Origin: a bacterium | GTDB taxonomy: Bacteria > Actinomycetota > Acidimicrobiia > Spongiisociales > ZC4RG35 | Length of the DNA: 39,763 nucleotides | Assembly: GCA_028823995.1 (NCBI GenBank) | Contig: JAPPFD010000006.1 | Span: 152,995 to 192,757, forward strand | Reading direction: 5' to 3' | Made by a program: the position numbers and the translations under genes | Notes under the pieces: model-generated | Told to the model about the DNA's origin: nothing | Seen by the model: the letters and a program-made list of their open reading frames with translations, nothing else | The model's database searches: none | Shown here: one piece after another, positions 24,048-32,112 of the stretch | Position numbering within the stretch: the first letter of the stretch is position 1 | Layout of the letters: each line of letters starts with the position of its first letter

Positions 24048-25165
24048 TTCTTGCGCTCCGGCAGAGATTCCAAGAGTGATACCAGCGTAGCGAGATCCGA
24101 GAGCCGACCTCCCGCCAAGAAGTCATCCACGTGAGGCAGTGCGGCGCGCATCCCCCTGGTTTCGGGGGAATATCCTTCCCGCGACGCCAGTGGATTGACC
24201 CAGACCAGCCGGTGCACAGTTCGGCGAAGACGTTCCATCTCGTCGGAGAGCATCGCCGGGTCCCCCCGGTCCCAACCGTCGGAGACGATCAGCGCCACCG
24301 GCCCGCCCCGGGTGACCCGCCTGCTCCAGTCGTAGTTGAAGGAGCGGAGACACTCCCCGATCCTCGTGCCTCCCGACCAATCCTCCACCGACCCGGAGAC
24401 CTGGGACAGGGCCTCGGTGGGGTTGCGACGCATCAGTTGTCGCGTGATCCGGGTGAGGCGGGTGGAAAACACAAAGGTCTCCATCCTGCCGAGGCGAGCC
24501 CGGGCGGCATGGGCGAAGTAGAGGAGCATCTCCGTGTACCGCTCCATGGAGCCTGACACGTCGGCAATGAACAAGATGGGACGCGGCCTCCTCTTGCGTT
24601 CGCTGCCCTCCAGCTTTATCAAGTCGCCCTCGGGCCCTACACACTTACGCAGGCTACGCCGGAGGTCAGGACGGTCTCCGGCGGAGGAAGGCCGCCTTCG
24701 ACGACTCTTCACCGGGGCCGGGCGCCACATCATCTGGGCCAGCAGGCTGCGAACCTGAGCCTGTTCGATCTTGGTCAGTTCCGAAAAGTCCTTGTGGGAA
24801 AGGCGCTCGGTCCAGGAAGCCCCGGTGAAAGTCTCCATCTCGGGGCCGGCGTCATCGCCGTCTCCCTCCAATCCACCCCTCTGCACCCGGCTGATCGTCC
24901 ACGAGCGAGGCTGGGGCGGCGCAGCCATCGCCAAGCCCTCGGTCAGGTAACGACCGAAGAACCGCGCGAATACCCGGTCGAAGATCTCCAATTGCCAGGG
25001 CGAGGAGACCGTCAGGCAGCGAAAGGCGGCATGAACGTCAGCCGCGGAAGCCAATCCAACCTTGTCCAAGGCAGTCATGAGGTCCGCGGCGGTGGTGGAG
25101 CCTACCGACAGTCCCTCTTCGCGCAGTTCCCGGGTGAACTCCACCAAGGTCTCGGCGCCAGCCAT
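24044..25165 (-). CDS. coxE: VWA-domain protein, CoxE family
   Basis: Partner of the MoxR-type ATPase CoxD in post-translational assembly of the Mo-Cu site of CO dehydrogenase and related enzymes. The 373 residues have an N-terminal helical part, a highly charged Arg-rich middle (about 135-195), and a von Willebrand A domain with the MIDAS motif DVSGSM, later GGTRIGECL and [14 protein letters not shown] directly touches the ATG at 25165, closer than is usual for a ribosome-binding site; the gene starts 10 bp after the coxD stop, so coupling is likely. It overlaps the XdhC_CoxI gene at its 3' end. Confidence 0.88.
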   Translation of the reverse strand: MAGAETLVEFTRELREEGLSVGSTTAADLMTALDKVGLASAADVHAAFRCLTVSSPWQLEIFDRVFARFFGRYLTEGLAMAAPPQPRSWTISRVQRGGLEGDGDDAGPEMETFTGASWTERLSHKDFSELTKIEQAQVRSLLAQMMWRPAPVKSRRRRPSSAGDRPDLRRSLRKCVGPEGDLIKLEGSERKRRPRPILFIADVSGSMERYTEMLLYFAHAARARLGRMETFVFSTRLTRITRQLMRRNPTEALSQVSGSVEDWSGGTRIGECLRSFNYDWSRRVTRGGPVALIVSDGWDRGDPAMLSDEMERLRRTVHRLVWVNPLASREGYSPETRGMRAALPHVDDFLAGGRLSDLATLVSLLESLPERKK

Positions 25166-25175
25166 CCTCCGTGAC

Positions 25176-26066
25176 TCAACTGTTCGTCCGCACCAGGCTT
25201 TCTACGCCCCTCTCCGTGACAGCCTCAACGTCCTCGCGGTATTTCAGCACCACCCCCAGGGTGTCGGAAACCGCCTCGGAGGTCAGCTCGGAGGCGCCCA
25301 ACACTCCCAGTGCGCGGGCCCAGTCCAGAGTCTCGGCCACCCCGGGAGGTTTAAAAAGCTCCAGTGAGCGGAAATCTGACATCGCCTCGGCAAGTTGGCG
25401 GGCCAGCCGCTCGTCGATGTCCGGCACTTTCGCCCTGACTATCTCCACTTCCCGTTCCAGATCGGGAAAGTCCAGCCAGTGATAGATGCACCTTCTCTTC
25501 AAGGCATCGTGTATCTCCCGGGTGCGGTTGGAGGTGATTACCACCACCGGCGGCGCGGCGGCGCGGATGACTCCTATCTCGGGAATAGTCACCTGGAAAT
25601 CGGAGAGGATCTCCAACAGGAACGCCTCGAACTCCTCGTCGGCCCGGTCGAGTTCGTCGATCAACAACACCGCGGGTCTTCCTTCCGAGGAAGAGAATTC
25701 CACGGCCTGAAGGAGTGGGCGGGCCAGCAGGTACTCGCGGCTCATGATGCTCTCCACGGAAGCCCGATCCTGTCCCCCGCCCGCCTCTATGAGGCGGATG
25801 GCAAGCATCTGGCGGGCATAGTCCCACTCGTACAGGGCGTGATTGGCGTCGAGCCCCTCATAGCATTGGAGTCGTATCAGTTCGGTCTCCAATACCTGGG
25901 CCAGCACCTTGGCGACTTCCGTCTTTCCCACCCCCGCCTCTCCCTCCAGGAACAGGGGACGGGCAAGGCTGCGGGAGAGGTGAATCGCCACCGCCAACGG
26001 CCGGTCGGCCAGATAGCGGTACTCGGCGAAGGCGGCTGTAACTTCATCGACGGTACGGGGGATCAC
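25176..26066 (-). CDS. coxD: MoxR-type AAA+ ATPase, CoxD family
   Basis: AAA+ chaperone ATPase that, with the VWA protein, remodels molybdenum hydroxylase apo-enzymes. The 296 residues show Walker A GEAGVGKT (42-49), Walker B in AVLLIDELDRADEE, sensor region VVITSNRTREIHDALKRRC and YHWLDFPD, all as in CoxD/MoxR. The start is GTG 26066, with no Shine-Dalgarno sequence; TAGAGT ten bases before it could be a -10 box. It is the first gene of the operon coxD-coxE-XdhC_N-XdhC_C-MocA-DUF4332. A hairpin upstream separates it from the amino-acid-binding-protein genes. Confidence 0.88.
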   Translation of the reverse strand: MIPRTVDEVTAAFAEYRYLADRPLAVAIHLSRSLARPLFLEGEAGVGKTEVAKVLAQVLETELIRLQCYEGLDANHALYEWDYARQMLAIRLIEAGGGQDRASVESIMSREYLLARPLLQAVEFSSSEGRPAVLLIDELDRADEEFEAFLLEILSDFQVTIPEIGVIRAAAPPVVVITSNRTREIHDALKRRCIYHWLDFPDLEREVEIVRAKVPDIDERLARQLAEAMSDFRSLELFKPPGVAETLDWARALGVLGASELTSEAVSDTLGVVLKYREDVEAVTERGVESLVRTNS

Positions 26067-26095
26067 GGCTCTGCAAACTCTACATTGGCGGGATT

Positions 26096-26122
26096 GGGTC
26101 CGGAGCTCGGCGCTCCGGGCCT
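26096..26122 (-). terminator. Hairpin terminator after the first binding-protein gene
   Basis: An eleven-pair stem (two G-T pairs) whose core is CCGGAGC/GCTCCGG with a five-base loop. It lies between the stop of the binding-protein gene (26149) and the coxD start (26066). Its right arm, GGGCCTCATC on the plus strand, is shared with the hairpins at 27265 and 28434. No clear T-run. Confidence 0.5.
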
Positions 26123-26148
26123 CATCCTATCGTGGGTCGCCGGAGGGA

Positions 26149-27243
26149 CTACCGGGCAGGCGGAGCGTAGTGAAGACCCCCGTCTGTGTAGAGCGCGTTC
26201 AAACCGCGCTCTAACGCCAGGGGCGTCAGGTGCCGATCATAGACCTCGCCATAGTTGCCGACCTGGAGGATCACCTGGTAAAAGGCGTCCGCCGGGAGGC
26301 CCATCTTGGTCTGCAACTCGTCCTCGGTCGCGCCGAACAAACGGCTCGCCTCTCCGTCGACGTTCAACATGTCATCCACATTGGAAGAGGTGATGCCCTT
26401 CTCCTCGGCAATCAACATGGCAAACACCGTCCAGGTGACCACATCCCCGAAGCGGGACTGGTTCTGGATCCAGACCGGGCCCAGCGGCTCCTTGGAAATG
26501 GGAACCGGCGGGAAGATCACCCAGTCCTCGCCAGCCGCCCCTTCGGTGGCCTTCCGGGAGACCAGGGCGGACCCGTCGCCTGTCATCACATCGCAAGCCC
26601 CGGAACTGAAGTTCTCCAGCACGATGTTGGCATCCTCAAAGGTGTTCAGGGTGATGTTGACTCCGGCAGCCGCGGCGGCCTCGGAGATGTTCTTCTCGGT
26701 CGTCGTGCCGGCGTTTGCACACACCACCGCGCCTTCGATGTCCTCCAGAGTGGACATCGAGTGGAACCCCGCAGCCCCTTTCGCCATCAACTGCTGGCCG
26801 TCGTAGTAGGTGGTCGGCCCGAAGTCAAGGCCCAGGTCGGTGTCGCGGCTCTGCGTCCAGGTGGTGTTGCGGCTCAGGAGATCGATCAAGCCCGAGTTCA
26901 CCGCCTCGAAGCGGGTAGCGGAGTTGAGGGACCTGTACCTGACCGCCTGTGCGTCGCCGAGAATCGCAGCCGCCACCGCCCGGCACAGGTCCACGTCGAA
27001 GCCAATGAAGACCCCCTCGGAGTCCTTGTAACCGAATCCGGGAAGAATCTCGTTCACCCCGCAATTCAACTCGCCACGAGCAACTACCGCATCCAAAAGA
27101 TCCGCGGTGGCCGGGGCAGGCTCGGGAGGCGGGGCCTGGGTGGTGGCGGGCCCATCCGTGGCTGTGAGATCGTCGTCGCCGTTTACTCCGCAACCGGCCA
27201 TCACCAGCATCGATAAAAGAAATGCAGCCGTGGCTCTTCTCAC
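26149..27243 (-). CDS. Amino-acid ABC transporter substrate-binding lipoprotein, copy 1 (AapJ-like)
   Basis: Extracytoplasmic solute receptor of SBP family 3, closest in style to AapJ/BztA of general amino-acid transporters. The 364 residues begin with a lipoprotein signal (lipobox LVMAGC, Cys18), a Thr/Pro-rich spacer, then DAVVARGELNCGVNEILPGF, FDVDLCRAVAAAILGD, NTTWTQSRDTDLGLDF, and a C-terminal part after WIQNQSRFGDVV. The start is GTG 27243 with GAGGGG eight bases before. It is the most diverged of three tandem paralogues at the 3' end, but a 60-residue block near the C-terminus is identical to the others. No permease or ATPase gene is adjacent; coxD follows. Confidence 0.88.
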   Translation of the reverse strand: MRRATAAFLLSMLVMAGCGVNGDDDLTATDGPATTQAPPPEPAPATADLLDAVVARGELNCGVNEILPGFGYKDSEGVFIGFDVDLCRAVAAAILGDAQAVRYRSLNSATRFEAVNSGLIDLLSRNTTWTQSRDTDLGLDFGPTTYYDGQQLMAKGAAGFHSMSTLEDIEGAVVCANAGTTTEKNISEAAAAAGVNITLNTFEDANIVLENFSSGACDVMTGDGSALVSRKATEGAAGEDWVIFPPVPISKEPLGPVWIQNQSRFGDVVTWTVFAMLIAEEKGITSSNVDDMLNVDGEASRLFGATEDELQTKMGLPADAFYQVILQVGNYGEVYDRHLTPLALERGLNALYTDGGLHYAPPAR

Positions 27244-27264
27244 AGGACATCCCCTCGAATCGAC

Positions 27265-27295
27265 TGAGGCCCGGAACTCTGAGCTCCGGGCCTCA
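27265..27295 (-). terminator. Hairpin between binding-protein copies 2 and 1
   Basis: TGAGGCCCGGA pairs with TCCGGGCCTCA (11 bp) around a nine-base centre that can add two more pairs. It lies downstream of copy 2 and just upstream of copy 1. It resembles the 15-bp hairpin at 28434-28468 in sequence but has no T-run after it on the minus strand, so it may be a partial terminator or an mRNA-stabilising hairpin. Confidence 0.5.
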
Positions 27296-27327
27296 TCTTA
27301 TCGGCTCAACGTGGGTTCCAGGCCGAG

Positions 27328-28413
27328 TTACCGGGCGGGGGGTGGGTAGAGCAGACCCCCATCAGCTTGGAGGGCGTTCAGTCCCCGCTCGAGCCCCAGG
27401 GGCGTCAGGTGCCGGTCATAGACCTCTCCATAGTTGCCGACCTGGCGGATCACCTGATAGAAGGCGTCCGCCGGGAGGCCCATCTTGGTCTGCAGCTCGT
27501 CCTCGGTCGCGCCGAACAAACGGCTCGCCTCCCCGTCGACGTTCAACATGTCATCCACATTGGAAGAGGTGATGCCCTTCTCCTCGGCAATCAACATGGC
27601 AAACACCGTCCAAGTGACCACATCACCAAAGCGGGACTGGTTCTGAATCCAGCCCGGACCCAGCGGCTCCTTGGAGATGGGCACCGGCGGGAAGATCACC
27701 CACTCGTCGCCGGGGTCGTCACTGGCCTTGCGCGACACCAACCCCGAGCCGTCGGTGGTCACGACGTCGCAGGCCCCCGACTTGAAGTTCTCCAACACCA
27801 CGTTGAAGTCCTCGTAGGTGTTCAGGGTGATGTCGATTCCCTTAGCGGCCGCCGTCTCGGTGATGTTCTTCTCGGTCGTGGTGCCTGCGTTGGTGCACAC
27901 CACCGCGCCTTCGATGTCTTCCAGGGTGGACATCGAGTGGAAGCCCGCAGCGCCCTTCGCCATGAGTTGCTGGCCGTCGTAGTAGGTGGTCGGCCCGAAG
28001 TCGAGGCCCAGGTCGGTGTCTCGGCTCTGCGTCCAGGTGGTGTTGCGGCTCAAGAGATCGATCAGCCCCGAGTTCACCGCCTCGAAGCGCGCCGCAGCCG
28101 TCAGGGCCTCGTACCTGACCGCGTCGGCCTCTCCCAGAATGGCAGCCGCCACCGCCCGGCACAGGTCCACGTCGAAGCCCGTGAAGGCCCCTTCGGAGTC
28201 CTTGTAGCCGAATCCCGGCAGGGTCTCGTTCACCCCGCAATTCAATTCGCCGCGGGCGATCACCACATCCAGGAGATCGGCCGGAGCAGGCTCCGGAGCG
28301 GCGGCCTGAGTGGTGGCGGGCGCCGCCGTTGTGGTGTTTTCCCCGGCATCACCTCCACCGCAGCCGGCAGCCGCCAGCATCAACACCAAGAACGCGATTG
28401 TCTCTCTTCTCAT
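27328..28413 (-). CDS. Amino-acid ABC transporter substrate-binding lipoprotein, copy 2 (AapJ-like)
   Basis: Second paralogue, 361 residues. Signal peptide with lipobox LAAAGC (Cys18), a Thr/Ala/Pro spacer, and the same solute-binding fold (DVVIARGELNCGVNETLPGF, FDVDLCRAVAAAILGE, TWTQSRDTDLGLDFGPTTYY). ATG 28413 is chosen because GGAGG stands about six bases upstream; the longer open frame to 28467 runs through the hairpin before it. The 3' end, including the last 20 codons, is nearly the same as copy 3 at DNA level. It sits behind the 15-bp hairpin that follows copy 3, so its expression may differ from that gene. Confidence 0.88.
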   Translation of the reverse strand: MRRETIAFLVLMLAAAGCGGGDAGENTTTAAPATTQAAAPEPAPADLLDVVIARGELNCGVNETLPGFGYKDSEGAFTGFDVDLCRAVAAAILGEADAVRYEALTAAARFEAVNSGLIDLLSRNTTWTQSRDTDLGLDFGPTTYYDGQQLMAKGAAGFHSMSTLEDIEGAVVCTNAGTTTEKNITETAAAKGIDITLNTYEDFNVVLENFKSGACDVVTTDGSGLVSRKASDDPGDEWVIFPPVPISKEPLGPGWIQNQSRFGDVVTWTVFAMLIAEEKGITSSNVDDMLNVDGEASRLFGATEDELQTKMGLPADAFYQVIRQVGNYGEVYDRHLTPLGLERGLNALQADGGLLYPPPAR

Positions 28414-28433
28414 CGGGCACCTCCTCCAAACAA

Positions 28434-28468
28434 GATGAGGCCCGGAACTGTGGGTTCCGGGCCTCATC
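28434..28468 (-). terminator. Perfect 15-bp hairpin, probable intrinsic terminator after copy 3
   Basis: GATGAGGCCCGGAAC (28434-28448) pairs perfectly with GTTCCGGGCCTCATC (28454-28468) around the loop TGTGG. In the minus-strand transcript the stem is followed by TTGTTT, a short U-rich run, and then by the GGAGG site of copy 2. This is the most terminator-like of the three related hairpins, and could act as an attenuator between copies 3 and 2. Confidence 0.75.
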
Positions 28469-28490
28469 GCATCGTCGGTTGTGTACAGGA

Positions 28491-29597
28491 TTACCGTGCG
28501 GGCGGTGGGTAGAGGAGACCCCCATCAGCTTGGAGGGCGTTCAGTCCCCGCTCGAGCCCCAGCGGCGTCAGGTGCCGGTCATAGACCTCTCCATAGTTGC
28601 CGACCTGCTTGATCACCTGATAGAAGGCGTCCGCCGGGAGGCCCATCTTGGTCTGCAACTCGTCCTCGGTCGCGCCGAACAAACGGCTCGCCTCTCCGTC
28701 GACGTTCAACATGTCATCCACATTGGAAGAGGTGATGCCCTTCTCCTCGGCGATCAACATGGCGAACACCGTCCAGGTGACCACATCACCCATGCGCGAC
28801 TGGTTCTGGATCCAACTGGGACCGAGCGGCTCCTTGGAGATCGGGACCGAGGGGAAGATCACCCAGTCCTCACCGGCCGCCCCTTCGGTGGCCTTCCGGG
28901 AGACCAAGGTCGACCCGTCGCTGGTCACCACGTCACAGGCGCCCGACTTGAACCCCTCTATCACCACGTTGAAATCCTCGAATGTGCTGAGGGTGATGTT
29001 GACTCCCGCAGCATTGGCTGCTTCGGTCATGTTCTTCTCGGTCGTCGTGCCGGCGATGGCGCAAACCGTGGCGCCCTCTATCTCTTCGAGTGCTGACCCG
29101 GAACTGAATCCCTGCTCCGCTCTGGCCATCAACTGCTGACCGTCGTAGTAGGTGGTCGGCCCGAAGTCAAGACCCAGGTCGGTGTCGCGGCTCTGCGTCC
29201 AGGTGGTGTTTCGCACCAGCAGGTCGATCAGGCCCGAGGTCAGGGCCTCAAAGCGGGCGGCGGCGGTCAGCGCCTCGAACCTGACCGCTTCTGAGTCCCC
29301 GACGATTGCCGCAGCCACGGCCCGGCACAGATCAACGTCGAAGCCCGTGAAGGTCCCTTCCGCATCCTTGTAGCCGAATCCCGGAATGGTCTCGTTGACT
29401 CCGCAGTTCAACTCGCCGCGGGCAATCACCTGATCCAACACGTCTACGGTGTCTGCAGGGACTTCAACTTCAACGACAACCGTCTCCGGCGGTTGGTCGG
29501 CCGCAGCCGTGGTCGTGGTCTCGGCCGCGTCATCTCCGCAGGCTGCCACCAACAGCGCAACCACCAAGACCGTCAATGCCGTCTTCTTCATATTCAT
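28491..29597 (-). CDS. Amino-acid ABC transporter substrate-binding lipoprotein, copy 3 (AapJ-like)
   Basis: Third and promoter-proximal paralogue, 368 residues. Lipoprotein signal (VALLVAAC, Cys20 from MNMKK), then a Thr/Ala/Val-rich spacer longer than in the other copies, with Val-Glu-Val runs. The binding domain differs from the others in the middle (LLVRNTTW, MARAEQGFSSGSALEEIEGATVC), but the C-terminal 110 residues are almost identical. ATG 29597 is chosen because AAGGAG is seven bases upstream; the next ATG is two codons later. Located 52 bp after the nhaA stop on the same strand, so it may have its own promoter or be read from nhaA. It is the first of the tandem set. Confidence 0.88.
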   Translation of the reverse strand: MNMKKTALTVLVVALLVAACGDDAAETTTTAAADQPPETVVVEVEVPADTVDVLDQVIARGELNCGVNETIPGFGYKDAEGTFTGFDVDLCRAVAAAIVGDSEAVRFEALTAAARFEALTSGLIDLLVRNTTWTQSRDTDLGLDFGPTTYYDGQQLMARAEQGFSSGSALEEIEGATVCAIAGTTTEKNMTEAANAAGVNITLSTFEDFNVVIEGFKSGACDVVTSDGSTLVSRKATEGAAGEDWVIFPSVPISKEPLGPSWIQNQSRMGDVVTWTVFAMLIAEEKGITSSNVDDMLNVDGEASRLFGATEDELQTKMGLPADAFYQVIKQVGNYGEVYDRHLTPLGLERGLNALQADGGLLYPPPAR

Positions 29598-29649
29598 AGA
29601 GTTACTCCTTCTTTGCATGAATGATGATGGACTTCCCTACAGCATCCTA

Positions 29650-31017
29650 CTAGCCGGACGCCTCCTCCGGGGGCTGCGGAGAGGGACCAAACCTGTACAA
29701 AAAGAATCCCAACAGCCCGGCAAGCAACGATCCGCTCAGAATCCCTAGCTTGGCCTGATCGATGAGTCCCTGGTCGACAAAGGCCAGCCCGGAGACGAAG
29801 ATGGCCACCGTGAATCCGATCCCGGCCACCGCCGCCAGAGCCACGACGTCACGGGCGCCCATTCCCTCGGGAAGAATGCCCCATCCCATCTTTACCGCCA
29901 GCCATGTGAACAAGCTGATGCCCACCGTCTTTCCCACCAGCAAACCCAGAGCGGTACCCAGCGCCACCGGTTGCAGCAACTGACCCACATCTCCTTCCAG
30001 GCGGACGCCGGCATTGGCCAAGGCAAAGACGGGAAGCACCAGAAAAGAGCTCCAGGCAAGCAGTCGGTGCTCGTTCCTGACAAGAGGCGCCACTGACTCT
30101 CGGGCCACTTCGGCTAGCGCCAGTATTTGGTGGTCCGCCTGTTCCCGCTGCTGATCCGTAACTATGTGGCGGGGAGAGGAATCAAGGATCGCCCGCCCCT
30201 TGCTATGGAGATCCTCGGCCGAATACATGGGACGCGGGGGCGTCAGGAAGGCCAAGGCAACCCCCGCCAGGGTGGGATGGACCCCCGATTCGTAAATGCA
30301 AAACCAGGCCAGAAGCGCCATGGGGATGTAGAAGGAGTGGGCCCGGATTCCGACTCGTCCTGCCACGGCCACCGCCACCAGGGTGAGAATCCCCCAGCTC
30401 AGCCAGTCCCACCGCAGGCTGTCGGAATAGAAGAAGGCGATGATCGCGATCGCCCCGATGTCGTCGGCTATGGCGAGCGCCAGGAGGAAGAGCTTGGCGC
30501 CGGGCGCCACCCTGCTCCCCAGAAGGGAGACCACCCCCAGGGAAAAGGCGATATCGGTGGCGGTCGGGACAGCCCAGCCGTTCAAGGCCGGGCCTCCCTC
30601 TCCCATCACGATCACAAGATAGACCAGAGCCGGGACCAGCATTCCTCCCGCTCCTGCCACCACGGGGAGCGCCGCAGCCCGGGGATCCCGAAGCCGTCCC
30701 AGCACCACCTCACGCTTTATCTCGAGGCCCACCACAAAAAAGAAGATGGCCATCAGCGCATCATTGACAAAGTCCTGCAGTGAGTGGGAGAACAGGTGGA
30801 TGGAGCCGAACGCAACCTCCACGTGGGTGTGCCAGAGATCGAAGTAGCTGTCCGAAAGCGGGGAATTGGCCCACACCATCGCAACTACAGCCATCACCAA
30901 CAGCGCGGCCCCCGCAGAGGCCTCCACCTGCATGAACTTCTGAATCGGCCGGGCGAATCGCCGGGGAACGAAACGGTTGGAGTCGATCCAGGTTTCGTGG
31001 AGGGGCTCTCTCACCAT
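29650..31017 (-). CDS. nhaA: Na+/H+ antiporter NhaA
   Basis: Electrogenic Na+/H+ antiporter of the inner membrane, for sodium and pH homeostasis. The 455 residues have the NhaA helical pattern with FFFVVGLEIKREV (about 92-104), the TM4 aspartate D155 in PTATDIAFSLG, and the TM5 pair D185/D186 in LAIADDIGAI, which correspond to D133, D163 and D164 of E. coli NhaA. A charged loop (about 268-300) and a last hydrophobic stretch follow. ATG 31017 lies 6 bp after the aldolase stop, so the two are probably cotranscribed. A sodium-rich (marine or saline) habitat would fit, but this is weak evidence. Confidence 0.93.
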   Translation of the reverse strand: MVREPLHETWIDSNRFVPRRFARPIQKFMQVEASAGAALLVMAVVAMVWANSPLSDSYFDLWHTHVEVAFGSIHLFSHSLQDFVNDALMAIFFFVVGLEIKREVVLGRLRDPRAAALPVVAGAGGMLVPALVYLVIVMGEGGPALNGWAVPTATDIAFSLGVVSLLGSRVAPGAKLFLLALAIADDIGAIAIIAFFYSDSLRWDWLSWGILTLVAVAVAGRVGIRAHSFYIPMALLAWFCIYESGVHPTLAGVALAFLTPPRPMYSAEDLHSKGRAILDSSPRHIVTDQQREQADHQILALAEVARESVAPLVRNEHRLLAWSSFLVLPVFALANAGVRLEGDVGQLLQPVALGTALGLLVGKTVGISLFTWLAVKMGWGILPEGMGARDVVALAAVAGIGFTVAIFVSGLAFVDQGLIDQAKLGILSGSLLAGLLGFFLYRFGPSPQPPEEASG

Positions 31018-31023
31018 GTCCGG

Positions 31024-32049
31024 CTAGACGCTCCGCCGGCGGCCTGCCGACCCCAACTCGGCGCAGGCCTGCACGACCCGTTCGGCCATTGCCTGCTGTG
31101 CCTTCTTCATGTAGGACCGGGGATCGTAGACCTTCTTGTTGCCCACCTCTCCATCCACCTTCAGCACTCCCGAGTAATTGGTGAGCATGTGACCGGCCAC
31201 CGGACGGGTGAAGGCGTACTGCGTGTCGGTGTCGATGTTCATCTTCACCACCCCGTAGCTCAGCGTTTCCTGTATCTCCTCGGGGGTCGACCCGCTTCCC
31301 CCGTGGAAGACCAAGTAGTGACGATAGCCGAACCGCTCCTCGGTGGCCGCCTGCCCGTCCCGCAGGATGGTGGGCCGCAGCTGCACCTTGCCCGGCTTGT
31401 AGACCCCGTGCACATTCCCGAAGACAGCAGCCAGGAGGTAGCCGCCCCGCTCCCCCACGCCTAACCGCTCCGCCACCGCCACCATGTCGTCGGGGGTGGT
31501 GTAGAGCTTCTGCCGGTCCACTCCCGAATGGTCCATGGTGTCCTCCACTCCGCCCACGATTCCGATCTCAAGTTCCAGCAGCACCTCCTGGGCTGCGCAC
31601 TCATCCAAGAGCTCGGAACTCAGCGCCAGGTTCTCATCCAGCGGCAGGGCCGAGGCATCCAGCATGTGGCTTTGATAGAGCGGACCCAGCCCGGCGGCGC
31701 GGCGCCGGGCCGTCTCAGCCAGGAGGGGCCGGATCAGGTCATCCACCCGGTCGGGCGGGCAGTGGTCGGTGTGGAGGGCCACCAGCATCGGGTACCTGGC
31801 CGCCACCGCGTGGGCGAACTCCCCCAGGGCCTGGGCTCCCAGGGCCATGTCGTCCACCGCGGTCCCGGAGAGAAACTGGCCACCGCCTGTCGAGACCTGG
31901 ATTATCCCATCCGACTCGGCCGCTGCGAATCCGGCCAGGGCGGCGTTGAGCGTCTCGCTGGAAGTGACATTGATAGCTGGAAAGGCGTACCCTCCGGCGC
32001 GCGCCGCGTCGAGCATGTCGCGGTATTGCGACGGACTAGCGATCGGCAT
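31024..32049 (-). CDS. fbaA: Class II fructose-bisphosphate aldolase
   Basis: Zinc-dependent aldolase of glycolysis and gluconeogenesis, cleaving fructose 1,6-bisphosphate. The 341 residues carry the class IIa motifs: catalytic D95 and zinc ligand H96 in LHTDHC, EIGIVGGVED with the zinc Glu, H214 in FGNVHGVYKPG, H249 in FHGGSGS, and phosphate-binding NIDTDTQYAFTR. ATG 32049 has GGAGG six bases upstream. It is the first gene of a likely fbaA-nhaA transcript; a TTGGGG-18-TATTCT promoter candidate stands at 32070-32099. Confidence 0.93.
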   Translation of the reverse strand: MPIASPSQYRDMLDAARAGGYAFPAINVTSSETLNAALAGFAAAESDGIIQVSTGGGQFLSGTAVDDMALGAQALGEFAHAVAARYPMLVALHTDHCPPDRVDDLIRPLLAETARRRAAGLGPLYQSHMLDASALPLDENLALSSELLDECAAQEVLLELEIGIVGGVEDTMDHSGVDRQKLYTTPDDMVAVAERLGVGERGGYLLAAVFGNVHGVYKPGKVQLRPTILRDGQAATEERFGYRHYLVFHGGSGSTPEEIQETLSYGVVKMNIDTDTQYAFTRPVAGHMLTNYSGVLKVDGEVGNKKVYDPRSYMKKAQQAMAERVVQACAELGSAGRRRSV

Positions 32050-32069
32050 GTGGGACCTCCTCTGGCACC

Positions 32070-32099
32070 AGAATATATCTCCGATTCCCCCTACCCCAA
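32070..32099 (-). promoter_or_regulatory. Promoter candidate for fbaA (TTGGGG-18-TATTCT)
   Basis: On the minus strand, TTGGGG (32094-32099) and TATTCT (32070-32075) are separated by 18 bp and lie in the 63-bp gap between trpG/pabA and fbaA. The start codon with its GGAGG site follows about 20 bases later. The same TATTCT hexamer precedes four other genes in the window. Confidence 0.4.
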
Positions 32100-32112
32100 C
32101 ACACCGGCTCGC

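Noticed and set aside
26230..28512. Long plus-strand ORFs opposite the binding-protein genes (over 300 codons each).
   Set aside because: They are shadows produced by GC-rich codon bias; the minus-strand frames carry signal peptides and all family motifs. Their mutual likeness only reflects the tandem duplication.
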